64,000 nucleotides of DNA from Haematococcus lacustris (lineage: Eukaryota; Chlorophyta; Chlorophyceae; Chlamydomonadales; Haematococcaceae): NCBI GenBank assembly GCA_030144725.1, contig JASKMD010000026.1:108750-172749 (forward strand). The letters are read 5' to 3'. Below are positions 19,714-30,443 of the stretch, one piece after another. Within the stretch, counting starts at the first letter, position 1. Each line of letters starts with the position of its first letter. The notes below the pieces were generated by a model. That model was not told the origin of the DNA. It searched no databases and saw only the letters and a list, made by a program, of their open reading frames with translations. The position numbers and the translations under genes are program-made.

Positions 19714-22700
19714 ATGAGCTCCATAGGATCTTCCTATGCAGCTGACGCGGCCGGCTCGGTTAACGGCCCCACTATCGGAAGCCGTTTCAGCCCTTCTGCG
19801 CCGCCCGTCAAGCACCCTCTGCCATCGTCCGGCACGGTGCTGCTGCCCTATGAGCTGGACCGCTCGTTTCAGTGCGTCCAGAGCTCCCTCCAAGTCTTGT
19901 GCAATGATGCGGAACTTTGGGGCGGCAGTGCGCTCCAGCTCGTCCTCCGCAAGCTGCCTAGCCGCGCATCTGCGGCTTTTTCCGACGGCTTTGTCAAGCC
20001 CTCTGTTGTCCAGGAGTACCAGCGTCGATACGAGGAGCTTCCCAGCGACCAGGCCTGGGACGCGGACTACTGCATCGCCATGTTCCTTGACATCGTGCGG
20101 GACGACCTCTCGGACCCCGTGCTACTGAAGCAGCACGTCCAGGGTGTGCAGCTGGGCGACGTGGGTGACAGCGGCCGCACCGAGGCCCCGCGCTCGCTGA
20201 AGGCGCGCATGGCACCTCAATTGGTGCGCATGGCTGAGGAGGGTCACCTCAGCCGCCTCTGTGCTGTCAACCTGTTTTTGCATGCCCTTATGCCCCACCC
20301 TCGTCACGTGCTCCACAGCCAGGGCCAGCACCTGGTGCAGCGCAGCAAGGTGACCTATGCACGGCTCCCCAAGCCCCCTCATTCTCAAGACTCGGTTGAG
20401 CTTGCCCTTGGCCGCGCTGAAGCTGCTGCAACCCAGGTTTATGAGGAGCTCATTGGCATGCTGCAGCTGGAGCAGGCAGCTGGGAAGCCGCTCAACACAC
20501 CTTCGGGCGTCAACGCCGCTGAGCTGTTGGGACAAGTAAAGGGAGGTAACCCCACGGCTGTCAAGGCAGCCCAACGCCTAGTCAAGCAGCTTGGCAGCGC
20601 CCTCACCGCCCAGGGTGCACCTCCGGCACCAACCAGGCCTCCCGCGCCTCACCTGTCTTGGTGTGAGGGTCACCAGCGCTGGACTAGTCACAGCACTGCT
20701 GAATGTCACCTGCTCAAGCAACAGCAGCCGCAGGCAGCGCCCGCCCCCACTCCAGCCCATTCCCACTCCCACGGTGCAGCCGCCAGCTCGCAGCCCATTG
20801 ACCCGGCCCTGTATGAGCAGTTCAGGTTGTTCATGGCTTCCCGCTCACCTACTGCTGCCCCGCCACTGCGCGCTCACACCGTCGTGCAGCCAAGAAGCGG
20901 GCCATCCTGGGGTCGCCCACGCTGTGACCACTGCGGCAAAGACGGGCACACCGAGGAGCGGTGCTTCAGCAAGCACCCCGAGCTGCGCCCGGCCCAGTGG
21001 GGTCAGCCCGGGCCTGCGCACTCCCTCGCTGCCGTACGTGGCGTGGGTGAGGACGAGGATGAGGATGAGGACGCAGCCCTACACAGCCTCACCAACATGC
21101 CCATCACCAGCGTCAGCACTGCCTTTGATGCCATGCGCCACGCCATTGCCCTAGCTGCTGCTGCTGAGCGCCCACTCAGCTTCGTGCCCGGCGGTGCCAC
21201 CACCCATGCCCTGCCCGCCTCACGTGTTGCACCCCGTGACACCAGCAGTAGCAGCAGCAGCAGCAGCAGCAAGGTACCCATGCAGCTAGAGGGTCAGGCT
21301 GACATTACGGACACTGTGCGCACCCTAGTGCAACAGGTGTCTACTTTGCAGCAAAACTTGCTTGCCATGGAGGCCCACATGGCTCAGCTGAGGGCAGAGC
21401 GACCTCTCGCCCAGGCTGTTGCTTCTGCCACCGGCACCGCAGCCCAGCAGCCCATCTCTGTGCCGCAGTCTGCTGCCCTTGCCGCTGCTGGCCCGGCCCA
21501 GCCGGCCTCCAGCCTGCGTGCCCTCCCCTTTGCTGCCAACCCCAGCGTGTGCGCAGGCCTCAGTGTCCTAGACCGGCACGGTACTCCCCATGCCCTACCC
21601 GGCGTCATGCTCGACTCTGGCTCAGGCGCACAGCTGATCACCGCCAGCCTGGCCCGCCAGCTGAAGCTCGAGGTTCTCCCCTCCCAGCAGCGCATCATCC
21701 AGAGCGGGGGCACCGCCTTCCAAACGCAAGGAGCGGCTGTGGTGGAGGTGGGCCTTGCCTTGGGCACACCCTATGCTGCCAGGTCACGCCACCGCTTCCA
21801 GGTCGTGGCAGACAGCACCAGCCTGCCCTATGACCTGCTGGTCGGCAACGAGATCCTCTTCCGCCACGGCATCCAGCTAGATTTGGTGGGTCGTTTGCTC
21901 AGCTACGCTCCTCGGCTGTTCAGCCACAACGAGGCCCAGCCACGCCATGCTCTGCCCATGTACTTCGAGCCACCAGCTGAGTGGTCCAGCGGCCAGCTGC
22001 TGAGTCAGACCAGCGTGATTGCCACATCCCTGGTGGCCAGCCCTGACCCCGTTACCAATGCCCACCCAACCCCGCCGGCTCAGCTGCCTGCCTTGCAGCC
22101 CTACACGCAGGATGCTGTGTCAGAATCCGGTTCCAGTGATTGTGCAGAGTCATCAGCAGCAGCGCCGGTGGTTGAGTCGGCTACTGGCCCCTCCAACTGG
22201 GCGGCAATCCCTGCCGCTTACCCCACGTCCCTAATGAGCTATGCCCTGCCATATGTTGCCAACCTCAGCGTGGCTACAGGCCTCAGCATCATAGACCGCC
22301 ACGGTCAACCCCACGCCGTACCAGGTGTCGTGCTCGACTCCGGTTCTGGGGCACACCTCATTGCCCCATGGCTGGTTGAGCGGCTGGAGCTGCAGGCGGA
22401 CCACATGCGGCTGCGTATCTTCCAGAGCGGAGGCACCGCCTTCCACGCGCTCGGCGGAGTCATGGCTGAGGTGGGGCTCGCCCTAGGCACACCCCATGCT
22501 GCCAGGTCCCGCCATCGCTTCCATGTGATGCCAGCAAACACGCTGCCCTTCAGCCTGTTGCTTGGCACAGAAGTCCTTTACCAGCACGGCATCCAGCTTG
22601 ACCTGACAGCCCGGCACCTCACTTATGCCCCCAGCCTTGCCAGTCATGGCCGGCAGCAGCCTCGCCATGCCCTGCCACTGCGCTTCAATGCCAGAGACGC

Positions 22701-23301
22701 ATGGCCCGGCCTGAGCAGTATGGTAGAGACCTCTTTGGCAGCTCACCCTGAGCCTACTAGCCCTGCGCCCCTTTTGGCAAGCGTGACCAGCCCAGCGCAC
22801 AGCGAGGGGGAGCACGGCAGCAGTGGTCACACCGGCGTGAGCTACCTGGGGGCTCCAGGGGCACAGTCAAGTGCGATCAGCGCCGCCCCTGGCTGCAGCC
22901 ATGCCCCCAGCGTTGCGGAGGACACTCCCAGACCGGAAATCAGGGGTCTTGTCTGGGAACCTCGCAGCAAGCCCGGCCACGGCACGGATAGACCACAGCT
23001 GCCAGCCCGTTCCCCTAAGCACCAAGCGTTGGGCCTAGGAGCTGCTCACCGCCGCGCCCGGCAGCAGCTGCGCACCACGCCCCCGCCCAAAGGCACCAGC
23101 TGGGCTACCGCCGGCCACCAACTGCTCACCACCATCCGTAAGGGTTGCACTATGCGCACCATCACAAACCTGCTGCTCATCCTTTGCGCCCTGCTGCCCA
23201 CGCTGCATGCGTGCCCACCCAATGAGCTGCCAGCCGTTCTAGCGCTACCCTTGGCAGCATGCTCTCAGTGTCGCGGGGGGTTTAGGCATGGATGGGGTTA
23301 G
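19714..23301 (+). CDS. Gag/double-protease polyprotein, copy 2
   Basis: It has the same 1195 codons as copy 1, with a Gly where copy 1 has Val in the CE[V/G]HQRW motif ahead of the zinc knuckle. Frame, CCHC knuckle and both LDSGSG motifs are intact, so it is either very young or held under gene conversion. Confidence 0.75.
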   Translation: MSSIGSSYAADAAGSVNGPTIGSRFSPSAPPVKHPLPSSGTVLLPYELDRSFQCVQSSLQVLCNDAELWGGSALQLVLRKLPSRASAAFSDGFVKPSVVQEYQRRYEELPSDQAWDADYCIAMFLDIVRDDLSDPVLLKQHVQGVQLGDVGDSGRTEAPRSLKARMAPQLVRMAEEGHLSRLCAVNLFLHALMPHPRHVLHSQGQHLVQRSKVTYARLPKPPHSQDSVELALGRAEAAATQVYEELIGMLQLEQAAGKPLNTPSGVNAAELLGQVKGGNPTAVKAAQRLVKQLGSALTAQGAPPAPTRPPAPHLSWCEGHQRWTSHSTAECHLLKQQQPQAAPAPTPAHSHSHGAAASSQPIDPALYEQFRLFMASRSPTAAPPLRAHTVVQPRSGPSWGRPRCDHCGKDGHTEERCFSKHPELRPAQWGQPGPAHSLAAVRGVGEDEDEDEDAALHSLTNMPITSVSTAFDAMRHAIALAAAAERPLSFVPGGATTHALPASRVAPRDTSSSSSSSSSKVPMQLEGQADITDTVRTLVQQVSTLQQNLLAMEAHMAQLRAERPLAQAVASATGTAAQQPISVPQSAALAAAGPAQPASSLRALPFAANPSVCAGLSVLDRHGTPHALPGVMLDSGSGAQLITASLARQLKLEVLPSQQRIIQSGGTAFQTQGAAVVEVGLALGTPYAARSRHRFQVVADSTSLPYDLLVGNEILFRHGIQLDLVGRLLSYAPRLFSHNEAQPRHALPMYFEPPAEWSSGQLLSQTSVIATSLVASPDPVTNAHPTPPAQLPALQPYTQDAVSESGSSDCAESSAAAPVVESATGPSNWAAIPAAYPTSLMSYALPYVANLSVATGLSIIDRHGQPHAVPGVVLDSGSGAHLIAPWLVERLELQADHMRLRIFQSGGTAFHALGGVMAEVGLALGTPHAARSRHRFHVMPANTLPFSLLLGTEVLYQHGIQLDLTARHLTYAPSLASHGRQQPRHALPLRFNARDAWPGLSSMVETSLAAHPEPTSPAPLLASVTSPAHSEGEHGSSGHTGVSYLGAPGAQSSAISAAPGCSHAPSVAEDTPRPEIRGLVWEPRSKPGHGTDRPQLPARSPKHQALGLGAAHRRARQQLRTTPPPKGTSWATAGHQLLTTIRKGCTMRTITNLLLILCALLPTLHACPPNELPAVLALPLAACSQCRGGFRHGWG

Positions 23302-23899
23302 GCCCACCATGGCCTGCCCGTAACGAGGCTCACAGTGCCATGACCATTGTTGCAAACCTGCTGTGACCTGTACCTCTTAGTGCACTGCGTTACTGTGCCA
23401 CCAACTTGTGCACTGGGGGGAAGTCTCTTACAGGTCACAGCGCACGCTTACAACGCGACAGCTGTCACAACACATGGCGTGACTAGACACATTGTGTGAT
23501 GAGGGGTTCTGCCCCATGACATGGACCTTAGCCTAAACTGAGCATTTGAGGTGTTGAGTGTGGCCGACTGCCCTTGAGGGGTTTCCTAAGTTGCGATCTG
23601 GGTTGTGATCTGAGCCAAGCAGAGACGTGTCTTGCTGACTCAGTGCATGGGGAAATGCTTGGACTGTGCCGGACTTTAGTATTTGAGCCTTGTTGTGTTG
23701 CTGCCTTGGCAGCTTGGCACCTCACGTCACCCGCATTGTGTCAGCGGCAGAGGCACTCCCCAAGCCCCAGTGTAACGAGGGAACCGTGTGGAATCAGCCC
23801 ACGTCTTTCCTGTCTGCCCAGCTACCCGGCGCACTCAACCCGGGCCGGCTCGGGCGGCGAAACCCCAGACTATCTCAAGCTAAGTGGTCCGCGCGGCAT

Positions 23900-25160
23900 A
23901 TGAGCTCCATAGGATCTTCCTATGCAGCTGACGCGGCCGGCTCGGTTAACGGCCCCACTATCGGAAGCCGTTTCAGCCCTTCTGCGCCGCCCGTCAAGCA
24001 CCCTCTGCCATCGTCCGGCACGGTGCTGCTGCCCTATGAGCTGGACCGCTCGTTTCAGTGCGTCCAGAGCTCCCTCCAAGTCTTGTGCAATGATGCGGAA
24101 CTTTGGGGCGGCAGTGCGCTCCAGCTCGTCCTCCGCAAGCTGCCTAGCCGCGCATCTGCGGCTTTTTCCGACGGCTTTGTCAAGCCCTCTGTTGTCCAGG
24201 AGTACCAGCGTCGATACGAGGAGCTTCCCAGCGACCAGGCCTGGGACGCGGACTACTGCATCGCCATGTTCCTTGACATCGTGCGGGACGACCTCTCGGA
24301 CCCCGTGCTACTGAAGCAGCACGTCCAGGGTGTGCAGCTGGGCGACGTGGGTGACAGCGGCCGCACCGAGGCCCCGCGCTCGCTGAAGGCGCGCATGGCA
24401 CCTCAATTGGTGCGCATGGCTGAGGAGGGTCACCTCAGCCGCCTCTGTGCTGTCAACCTGTTTTTGCATGCCCTTATGCCCCACCCTCGTCACGTGCTCC
24501 ACAGCCAGGGCCAGCACCTGGTGCAGCGCAGCAAGGTGACCTATGCACGGCTCCCCAAGCCCCCTCATTCTCAAGACTCGGTTGAGCTTGCCCTTGGCCG
24601 CGCTGAAGCTGCTGCAACCCAGGTTTATGAGGAGCTCATTGGCATGCTGCAGCTGGAGCAGGCAGCTGGGAAGCCGCTCAACACACCTTCGGGCGTCAAC
24701 GCCGCTGAGCTGTTGGGACAAGTAAAGGGAGGTAACCCCACGGCTGTCAAGGCAGCCCAACGCCTAGTCAAGCAGCTTGGCAGCGCCCTCACCGCCCAGG
24801 GTGCACCTCCGGCACCAACCAGGCCTCCCGCGCCTCACCTGTCTTGGTGTGAGGGTCACCAGCGCTGGACTAGTCACAGCACTGCTGAATGTCACCTGCT
24901 CAAGCAACAGCAGCCGCAGGCAGCGCCCGCCCCCACTCCAGCCCATTCCCACTCCCACGGTGCAGCCGCCAGCTCGCAGCCCATTGACCCGGCCCTGTAT
25001 GAGCAGTTCAGGTTGTTCATGGCTTCCCGCTCACCTACTGCTGCCCCGCCACTGCGCGCTCACACCGTCGTGCAGCCAAGAAGCGGGCCATCCTGGGGTC
25101 GCCCACGCTGTGACCACTGCGGCAAAGACGGGCACACCGAGGAGCGGTGCTTCAGCAAGC
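23900..25160 (+). CDS. Gag-like polyprotein, copy 3, cut by the assembly gap
   Basis: It matches copy 2 (Gly variant) through the zinc knuckle CDHCGKDGHTEERC and stops at the run of Ns. The protease half, if present, lies in or beyond the gap. The sequence after the gap is unrelated, so the true copy number of the array is unknown. Confidence 0.75.
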
Positions 25161-25660
25161 NNNNNNNNNNNNNNNNNNNNNNNNNNNNNNNNNNNNNNNN
25201 NNNNNNNNNNNNNNNNNNNNNNNNNNNNNNNNNNNNNNNNNNNNNNNNNNNNNNNNNNNNNNNNNNNNNNNNNNNNNNNNNNNNNNNNNNNNNNNNNNNN
25301 NNNNNNNNNNNNNNNNNNNNNNNNNNNNNNNNNNNNNNNNNNNNNNNNNNNNNNNNNNNNNNNNNNNNNNNNNNNNNNNNNNNNNNNNNNNNNNNNNNNN
25401 NNNNNNNNNNNNNNNNNNNNNNNNNNNNNNNNNNNNNNNNNNNNNNNNNNNNNNNNNNNNNNNNNNNNNNNNNNNNNNNNNNNNNNNNNNNNNNNNNNNN
25501 NNNNNNNNNNNNNNNNNNNNNNNNNNNNNNNNNNNNNNNNNNNNNNNNNNNNNNNNNNNNNNNNNNNNNNNNNNNNNNNNNNNNNNNNNNNNNNNNNNNN
25601 NNNNNNNNNNNNNNNNNNNNNNNNNNNNNNNNNNNNNNNNNNNNNNNNNNNNNNNNNNNN
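25161..25660. other. Assembly gap (500 N)
   Basis: Exactly 500 undetermined bases, a size often used for gaps of unknown length. It joins repeat copy 3 to an unrelated AT-richer sequence, so the real distance and content are unknown. Any reading frame drawn through it is meaningless. Confidence 0.99.
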
Positions 25661-25732
25661 CGCGATGGATGCGTGCGTGCTTCAGAAAACTTCGTCGGTT
25701 TTCGCAAACCGAAAAAGTGGTTCGAGGTACCT

Positions 25733-25935
25733 ACAGTACTGTAGATGTCTACAGTACTGTAGATGTCTACAGTACTGTAGATGTCTACAGTACTGTAAGT
25801 GGTCTCTCGAGGTACCCCGACAGTACTGTAGACACCTACAGTACTGTAGACATCTACAGTACTGTAGACATCTACAGTACTGTTCGTGTACTCGCGAGGT
25901 ACCCCGACAGTACTGTAGACATCTACAGTACTGTA
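25733..25935. repeat. Array of 14-bp palindromes CTACAGTACTGTAG
   Basis: Ten occurrences of the core CAGTACTGT, mostly inside the perfect palindrome CTACAGTACTGTAG, spaced by four bases (ATGT or ACAT) to give an 18-bp period. Two copies of a larger unit containing GAGGTACCCCGA break the array into three blocks. The bases after it (to 26070) are AT-richer and unlike the flanking GC-rich DNA. This is probably one end of an element whose other part is in the gap. Confidence 0.85.
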
Positions 25936-26070
25936 GCATGGCCATATCTCACCAACCGCGCAAAATCACGAATTTTAGTTTCAACCCCCAATCTTACAAT
26001 GCCTTCATTTGACTATGTACCAAATCCGAGGCTCCGAATCTCAAAAATGCTGTTACTAATTTGCCTGAGT

Positions 26071-27489
26071 GTTAGACCAGAAACCACCACCTATTGGAGC
26101 CCTGACACCAACGACACGGCATTTGGGGCACACCACAACTGCCTACTGGTACGCCACACTGGCTTATCCACATGGAATGTACCGGCAGACGATGCAGTGG
26201 CACTGAAATGCGTCAACCATGCTATACACTCAGCTACACAGGAGGAGGCCATGGCAACCATCATGCTGATCCCGGGGAAAAAGGGCATCTCCTACCCTAA
26301 ACACATTGACACCCTGCGGCGCTACCCTGAGTACTGCCAGCACCTGGCTAACATACCCCCCACCAAGACCAAAAGCTCCAAGCCAGGCAAGCACGCCAAA
26401 CTCCACATCTACGTCATTTGGAATGCAGCAGGACAACAACTCGTCACCAAAGGCAACCCCCAAGGATGGCTGGCTAGCACCGCCACTGCCCTCCACCCCC
26501 AACGAGACACACACCCAATCCGCAACAGACCAACGAATCAAAGCCAGCCAGCCACACCCCCCAGCGGCCACAAACAACACATGCGCCTGCCGCGGGACAA
26601 GGACCTCCCCACCTCGGGGCACCAGCGCGGCCACCAACAACTCACGCACCATTCCACGACGCAGCCACGGATGGCCATCACCGAATGGGCCACGATCGCG
26701 TACACGGACGGCAGCTGCATTAAAACCTCGGGGGCAGCTCCGGAGAGCGTCGGGGCGGGGGTCTATATCCCGGAGAACAACGTCCTCATCACAGCCGCCC
26801 TGAACGACCCAGAAAGCAAAACCATTAACAGGGCGGAACTCACGGCGATACACGCGGCACTCAAAGCGGGGGCCAGACGCATCGCCACCGATAGCCTTTG
26901 CTCCCTCTACCAGATTCGCAGAGCCCTCGCTAACCCGATGTCGCTCATCACCCACAGACACAACGACATCCTGACCGATATCGCCACCCTCATCATCGAC
27001 AGCCCCGCCACGATCCACTTCTACAAAGTCAGGGCCCACTCGGGCATCATCGGCAACGAAGGCGCCGATGCCCTCGCCAAGTATGCGGCGCTACACCCAG
27101 AGCTCGCCAACACCCCGGCCTACAGCCCGACCACACGGAATGAGACGAAGAACTGGCTCAGCAACGCAGCCGACGGCGAATCCCCCGCCCCATTGCCGGA
27201 CTGCCGCCACAGCGTGCGGGCACATTTGCACCGCAAACACAAGTTGGGCCTTGCCAATCAAGACAGTATCTACTACCAGATGACTCAGGAGATCACCAAA
27301 GCCGCGGCGAAAGGAGCAGGCGAAAGAGTGATGATCGACACGAACATCTCCACCCACGCGCAACGCACTGCCCTACTCTACCGTACCGGAGGGCTATACA
27401 ACCAGAAACTAGCTATGCGCTGGAAACGGGCGACGGATGACCGATGCCCGCTCTGCGGGAATGCGGATAGTGCCACTCACCTCCTCTCG
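26071..27489 (+). pseudogene. LINE copy 2, RNase H segment (left part)
   Basis: An open frame equivalent to codons 1381 onward of copy 1. It carries RNase H motifs (AYTDGSC, RAEL, ATDS, GNEGAD) and ends inside the zinc motif RCPLCGNADSATHLLS, where the transposon inserted. There is no start codon of its own. Confidence 0.8.
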
Positions 27490-28528
27490 CAATCAGGTCT
27501 CCCGGTAACATTTATCCTTGGGCGAGCCAAACTAGAAAAATTGGTTTGAATATTTTCCCTCTGGCTTGGATAAATTGGCAGCACCCCCAATTGGCAGCAC
27601 CCTGGGTTCCGCCACCGAGTTCCACTTGCCATCATCGCATCGGCGTTGGCAGTGGCTTTGGCGACATCCCAAGCGACACCCCAAAAATGCGGCACCCCAA
27701 ACGATTGTACCCAAACTGCCTTTGGCGTTGATGATGGCGTCGGGCAGCAAGCACTGTTACAATCTGCGCCGACGGTTGCACGCTGCGGGCGAGCAGTTGA
27801 AAACAGTAGCCTCCGGTTTTGAGGTAGTAGTCTTCAGCTCCACAGGCGCCTACCAGGCTGCCTGTCAGCTGACTATGAATGGCAGTAACCTCGCAGTTAA
27901 TGTGCACAACTTTGCGGATTGAGCAGCGAGGAGTCAGCTGCTGTGCGGTAGGTGAAGCGTGTCGTCAGCAGCCAGGAGGTGCAGCCAGGTGCCAGCAACC
28001 ATAGTGGGGCGGGAGAACGCAAGCAACCAAGAGCCAAGGTGAGTGCAAATGAGTGGCCCCTAGTGCACAACCTAATTGCAAGGATGCCACCTGTTTGTGA
28101 CAGGTCTGACAGGTGCCACAACGACATCCAGGATCAGCCAAGAGCAGCCAGGAGCAGCCAGGAGCAGCCGCTAGGAGCAGCAAGGAGCAGCCTGAAGCAA
28201 CAGCCAAGAGCCTCTAGGAGCAGCAGCCAGGAGAAGCAGCCGGGAGGAGCAGCTAGGAGCAGCAGCTCGGAGGCGCTTGGAGCGGCAGCCCAGCCCAACT
28301 CCATGACATGCCCATGACATGTTATTTGTCCAGGTCCATTACATGTTGTTTGCGTGCAGATGCAGCATGGTGTGACTCCAGGCAGCAGGTGTGTGTCTCT
28401 AGCATGACATGTGTAGCATACTTGGTGATTGCAGGAACAGCGGCAGCGGCGTAGAGCAGCAGCCAACATTGATGTTGTGTTGTGTTGTTATGCTGATGTG
28501 CTGTCACCTTGTTGTGGTAGGTGAAGCA
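27490..28528 (+). repeat. Left terminal inverted repeat
   Basis: About 1039 bp matching the reverse complement of 31734-32793. It differs by scattered substitutions and a gap of about 21 bp near 27714, where the right copy has extra bases around TAAAAGCTG. The inner third contains degenerate AGCAGCCAGG-type repeats. Confidence 0.9.
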
Positions 28529-28597
28529 CCCAGCCCAACCCAGCCCAGCCCAACCCAGCCCTATCCAACCTAGCCCAGCCCAACCCAGCTCAACCCT

Positions 28598-28823
28598 TTT
28601 CCCCTCCCCTCCCCTCCCCTCCCCTCCCCTCCCCTCCCCTCCCCTCCCCTCCCCTCCCCTCCCCTCCCCTCCCCTCCCCTCCCCTCCCCTCCCCTCCCCT
28701 CCCCTCCCCTCCCCTCCCCTCCCCTCCCCTCCCCCCCCTCCCCTCCCCTCCCCTCCCCTCCCCTCCCCTCCCCTCCCCTCCCCTCCCCTCCCCTCCCCTC
28801 CCCTCCCCTCCCCTCCCCTCCCC
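28598..28823. repeat. (CCCCT)n microsatellite inside the transposon
   Basis: About 225 bp of nearly pure CCCCT pentamer with one C-run interruption near 28733, just inside the left inverted repeat. It is preceded by CCAGCCCAA-type repeats. It reads through in several frames but is not coding. Confidence 0.95.
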
Positions 28824-28829
28824 ACAGAC

Positions 28830-30440
28830 ACCACCACCTACCACTGCATAGCAGCCAAGGGAAGTAGGAGCAGGAGCAGCAGCTAGGAGGCGCTGATGTC
28901 GGCTTGCAGTTGGCTGATGTTTGCTTGCAGTTGGAGACAGCTGGAGCATGACAGGTGTAGCATAAGATGGAGCGAAACTGTAAGTGGTCGGCCCCTGCAC
29001 CAATGCCACCAATGGTCACCAATGCCTAGCCTGATTGCAAGGATGCCCCTTGTTTGCTGTAGGTCTTATGGTCACACTGCTGCCCCTCGCCCCCTTCCCC
29101 CTTCCCTCCCCCTTCCACCCCACCTACCCTCCCCCCACCCCACGACACCCTGTAGCCCCTCCCTACCCTACCCAACAGCCCTTGCCGTAGCAGCCTGGAG
29201 TGGGCAGCCTGGAGCGGGCAGCCTAGAGCGGGCAACCAGGAGCGGCAGCCAGGAGCGGCAGCCAGGAGCGACAGTTAGGAGCGGCACCCTCTACTCATCT
29301 CCCCTCCCCACCCGTACCTTGCATCATCTCACATCCCTCATCCCAGTCAGCTGCCATAAGGCAATAAAGCCGTAAGTGAAGCATGGCTTAAACAGCCAGC
29401 AGGTTGGTGCCATGGGGCAGCAACTATAAGTACACGGTAACTGTAAGTTTGTTGCAGGTCCAACATCACACTCCTGCCCCTTCCCTCTCCTGTCCCACCA
29501 CCTCCAAGTTCGCCCCCCTCCCCCGCCCCGCCTCAAGTACCCCCCCCTCCCCAACGGGCAACCTGGAGCGGGCGCTAGTAGCAGCAGCCAACCCAGCCCA
29601 CTTATGGCTTATTAGTTTTGGTGGTGTGGTATGGTGTCGTGTGGTTGCTGTTCAGGCTGCGGCTCATGATTAGTGTGTGTGAGGAGGCCTGCAGCGTGGT
29701 GCAGTGTGGTGAGCAGTATGATGTGCACTCCGTTGTTGACGAGACTTCAGCTATGAAGCCTATGATGAACCCTGGCCAATCTCTATATGTCATGCAACAT
29801 TTCGAGCAGTAGAAGGCCATGTTGCATGAGGCTGAGCAGTGGCAGTGGAAGTTCACAAAGTTCTTTACAACCTGCTTTATATTGATTGAGATGCAAGAGA
29901 TGTAACAACCTGCTAAGGATTGATCGAGATGCAAGAGGTGTAACAACCTGCTGCGATGTAAGCTCTACCGAGTGAACAATTGCGCCATCATTCGAAGCAA
30001 CTATGAAAGGGAGTGGGAGGAATCAACAATGCAAGCTGCTGACGCACATGGCTCAGGGAGCCATGGCAAGCTATTGACCAGCTGGCGTAGGGACGACCCA
30101 CTTGTATGGATAACCAACACTTGTACCGTTCTGTTGTAATGGCAATTGCTACCATGAAACGGCCAACCCTGTATTAAATGGTTGCAACTATAACGAGGCT
30201 GAACGGTCAATAGGTGGAGCAGCTACACACAAGACAACATACCCTACCACTACCCCCAGCCTAACACCCTCACCCTCCCTGCGTCCATTAGAAGACAAGG
30301 TTAAATAAGACTTCAAGGCTTCAGGCTGTGTGTCGTACGCTTGCCCCAACATGATGATGCATACTCAACATGATCTTACACAGGAGCCGGAGTTATAATG
30401 CATGGCAAGTACATTACACACATCACGCCAATCCTTTCCA
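28830..30440. other. Transposon interior, left part, no gene seen
   Basis: C-rich low-complexity runs at 29090-29170 and 29480-29560, and short GGAGCGGGCAGCCT-like repeats at 29200-29290. No recognisable coding region on either strand. Confidence 0.5.
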
Positions 30441-30443
30441 ATG

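Larger units (their letters stand above)
15091..25160 (+). mobile_element. Tandem array of a 4186-bp Gag/protease element, three copies
   Basis: Copy 1 is 15091-19276, copy 2 is 19277-23462 and copy 3 starts at 23463 and enters the gap at 25161. Corresponding positions are exactly 4186 apart. In the parts compared I saw only about two substitutions between copies 1 and 2 (a Val/Gly codon near 16485/20671 and a silent change near 18195/22381). The unit begins TGTCACAACACATGGCG. Bases before 15091 do not match the unit end, so 15091 is a true array edge. Head-to-tail units starting with TG are compatible with a tandem LTR retrotransposon (LTR-internal-LTR-internal), but the LTR/internal border, primer-binding site and polypurine tract could not be fixed. 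Confidence 0.8.

Noticed and set aside
26020..26028. AATCCGAG at 26021 and again near 33531 as a target duplication for LINE copy 2
   Set aside because: The left copy is about 43 bases away from the point where LINE homology begins, so it does not flank the insertion.
25147..27549. Apparent 800-codon ORF running through the run of Ns into LINE copy 2
   Set aside because: Ns carry no stops, so the frame is artificial. The real coding content starts at 26071 and is a truncated LINE.
28598..28823. CCCCT tract as a CRISPR-like or regulatory array
   Set aside because: Uniform pentamer microsatellite without spacers.
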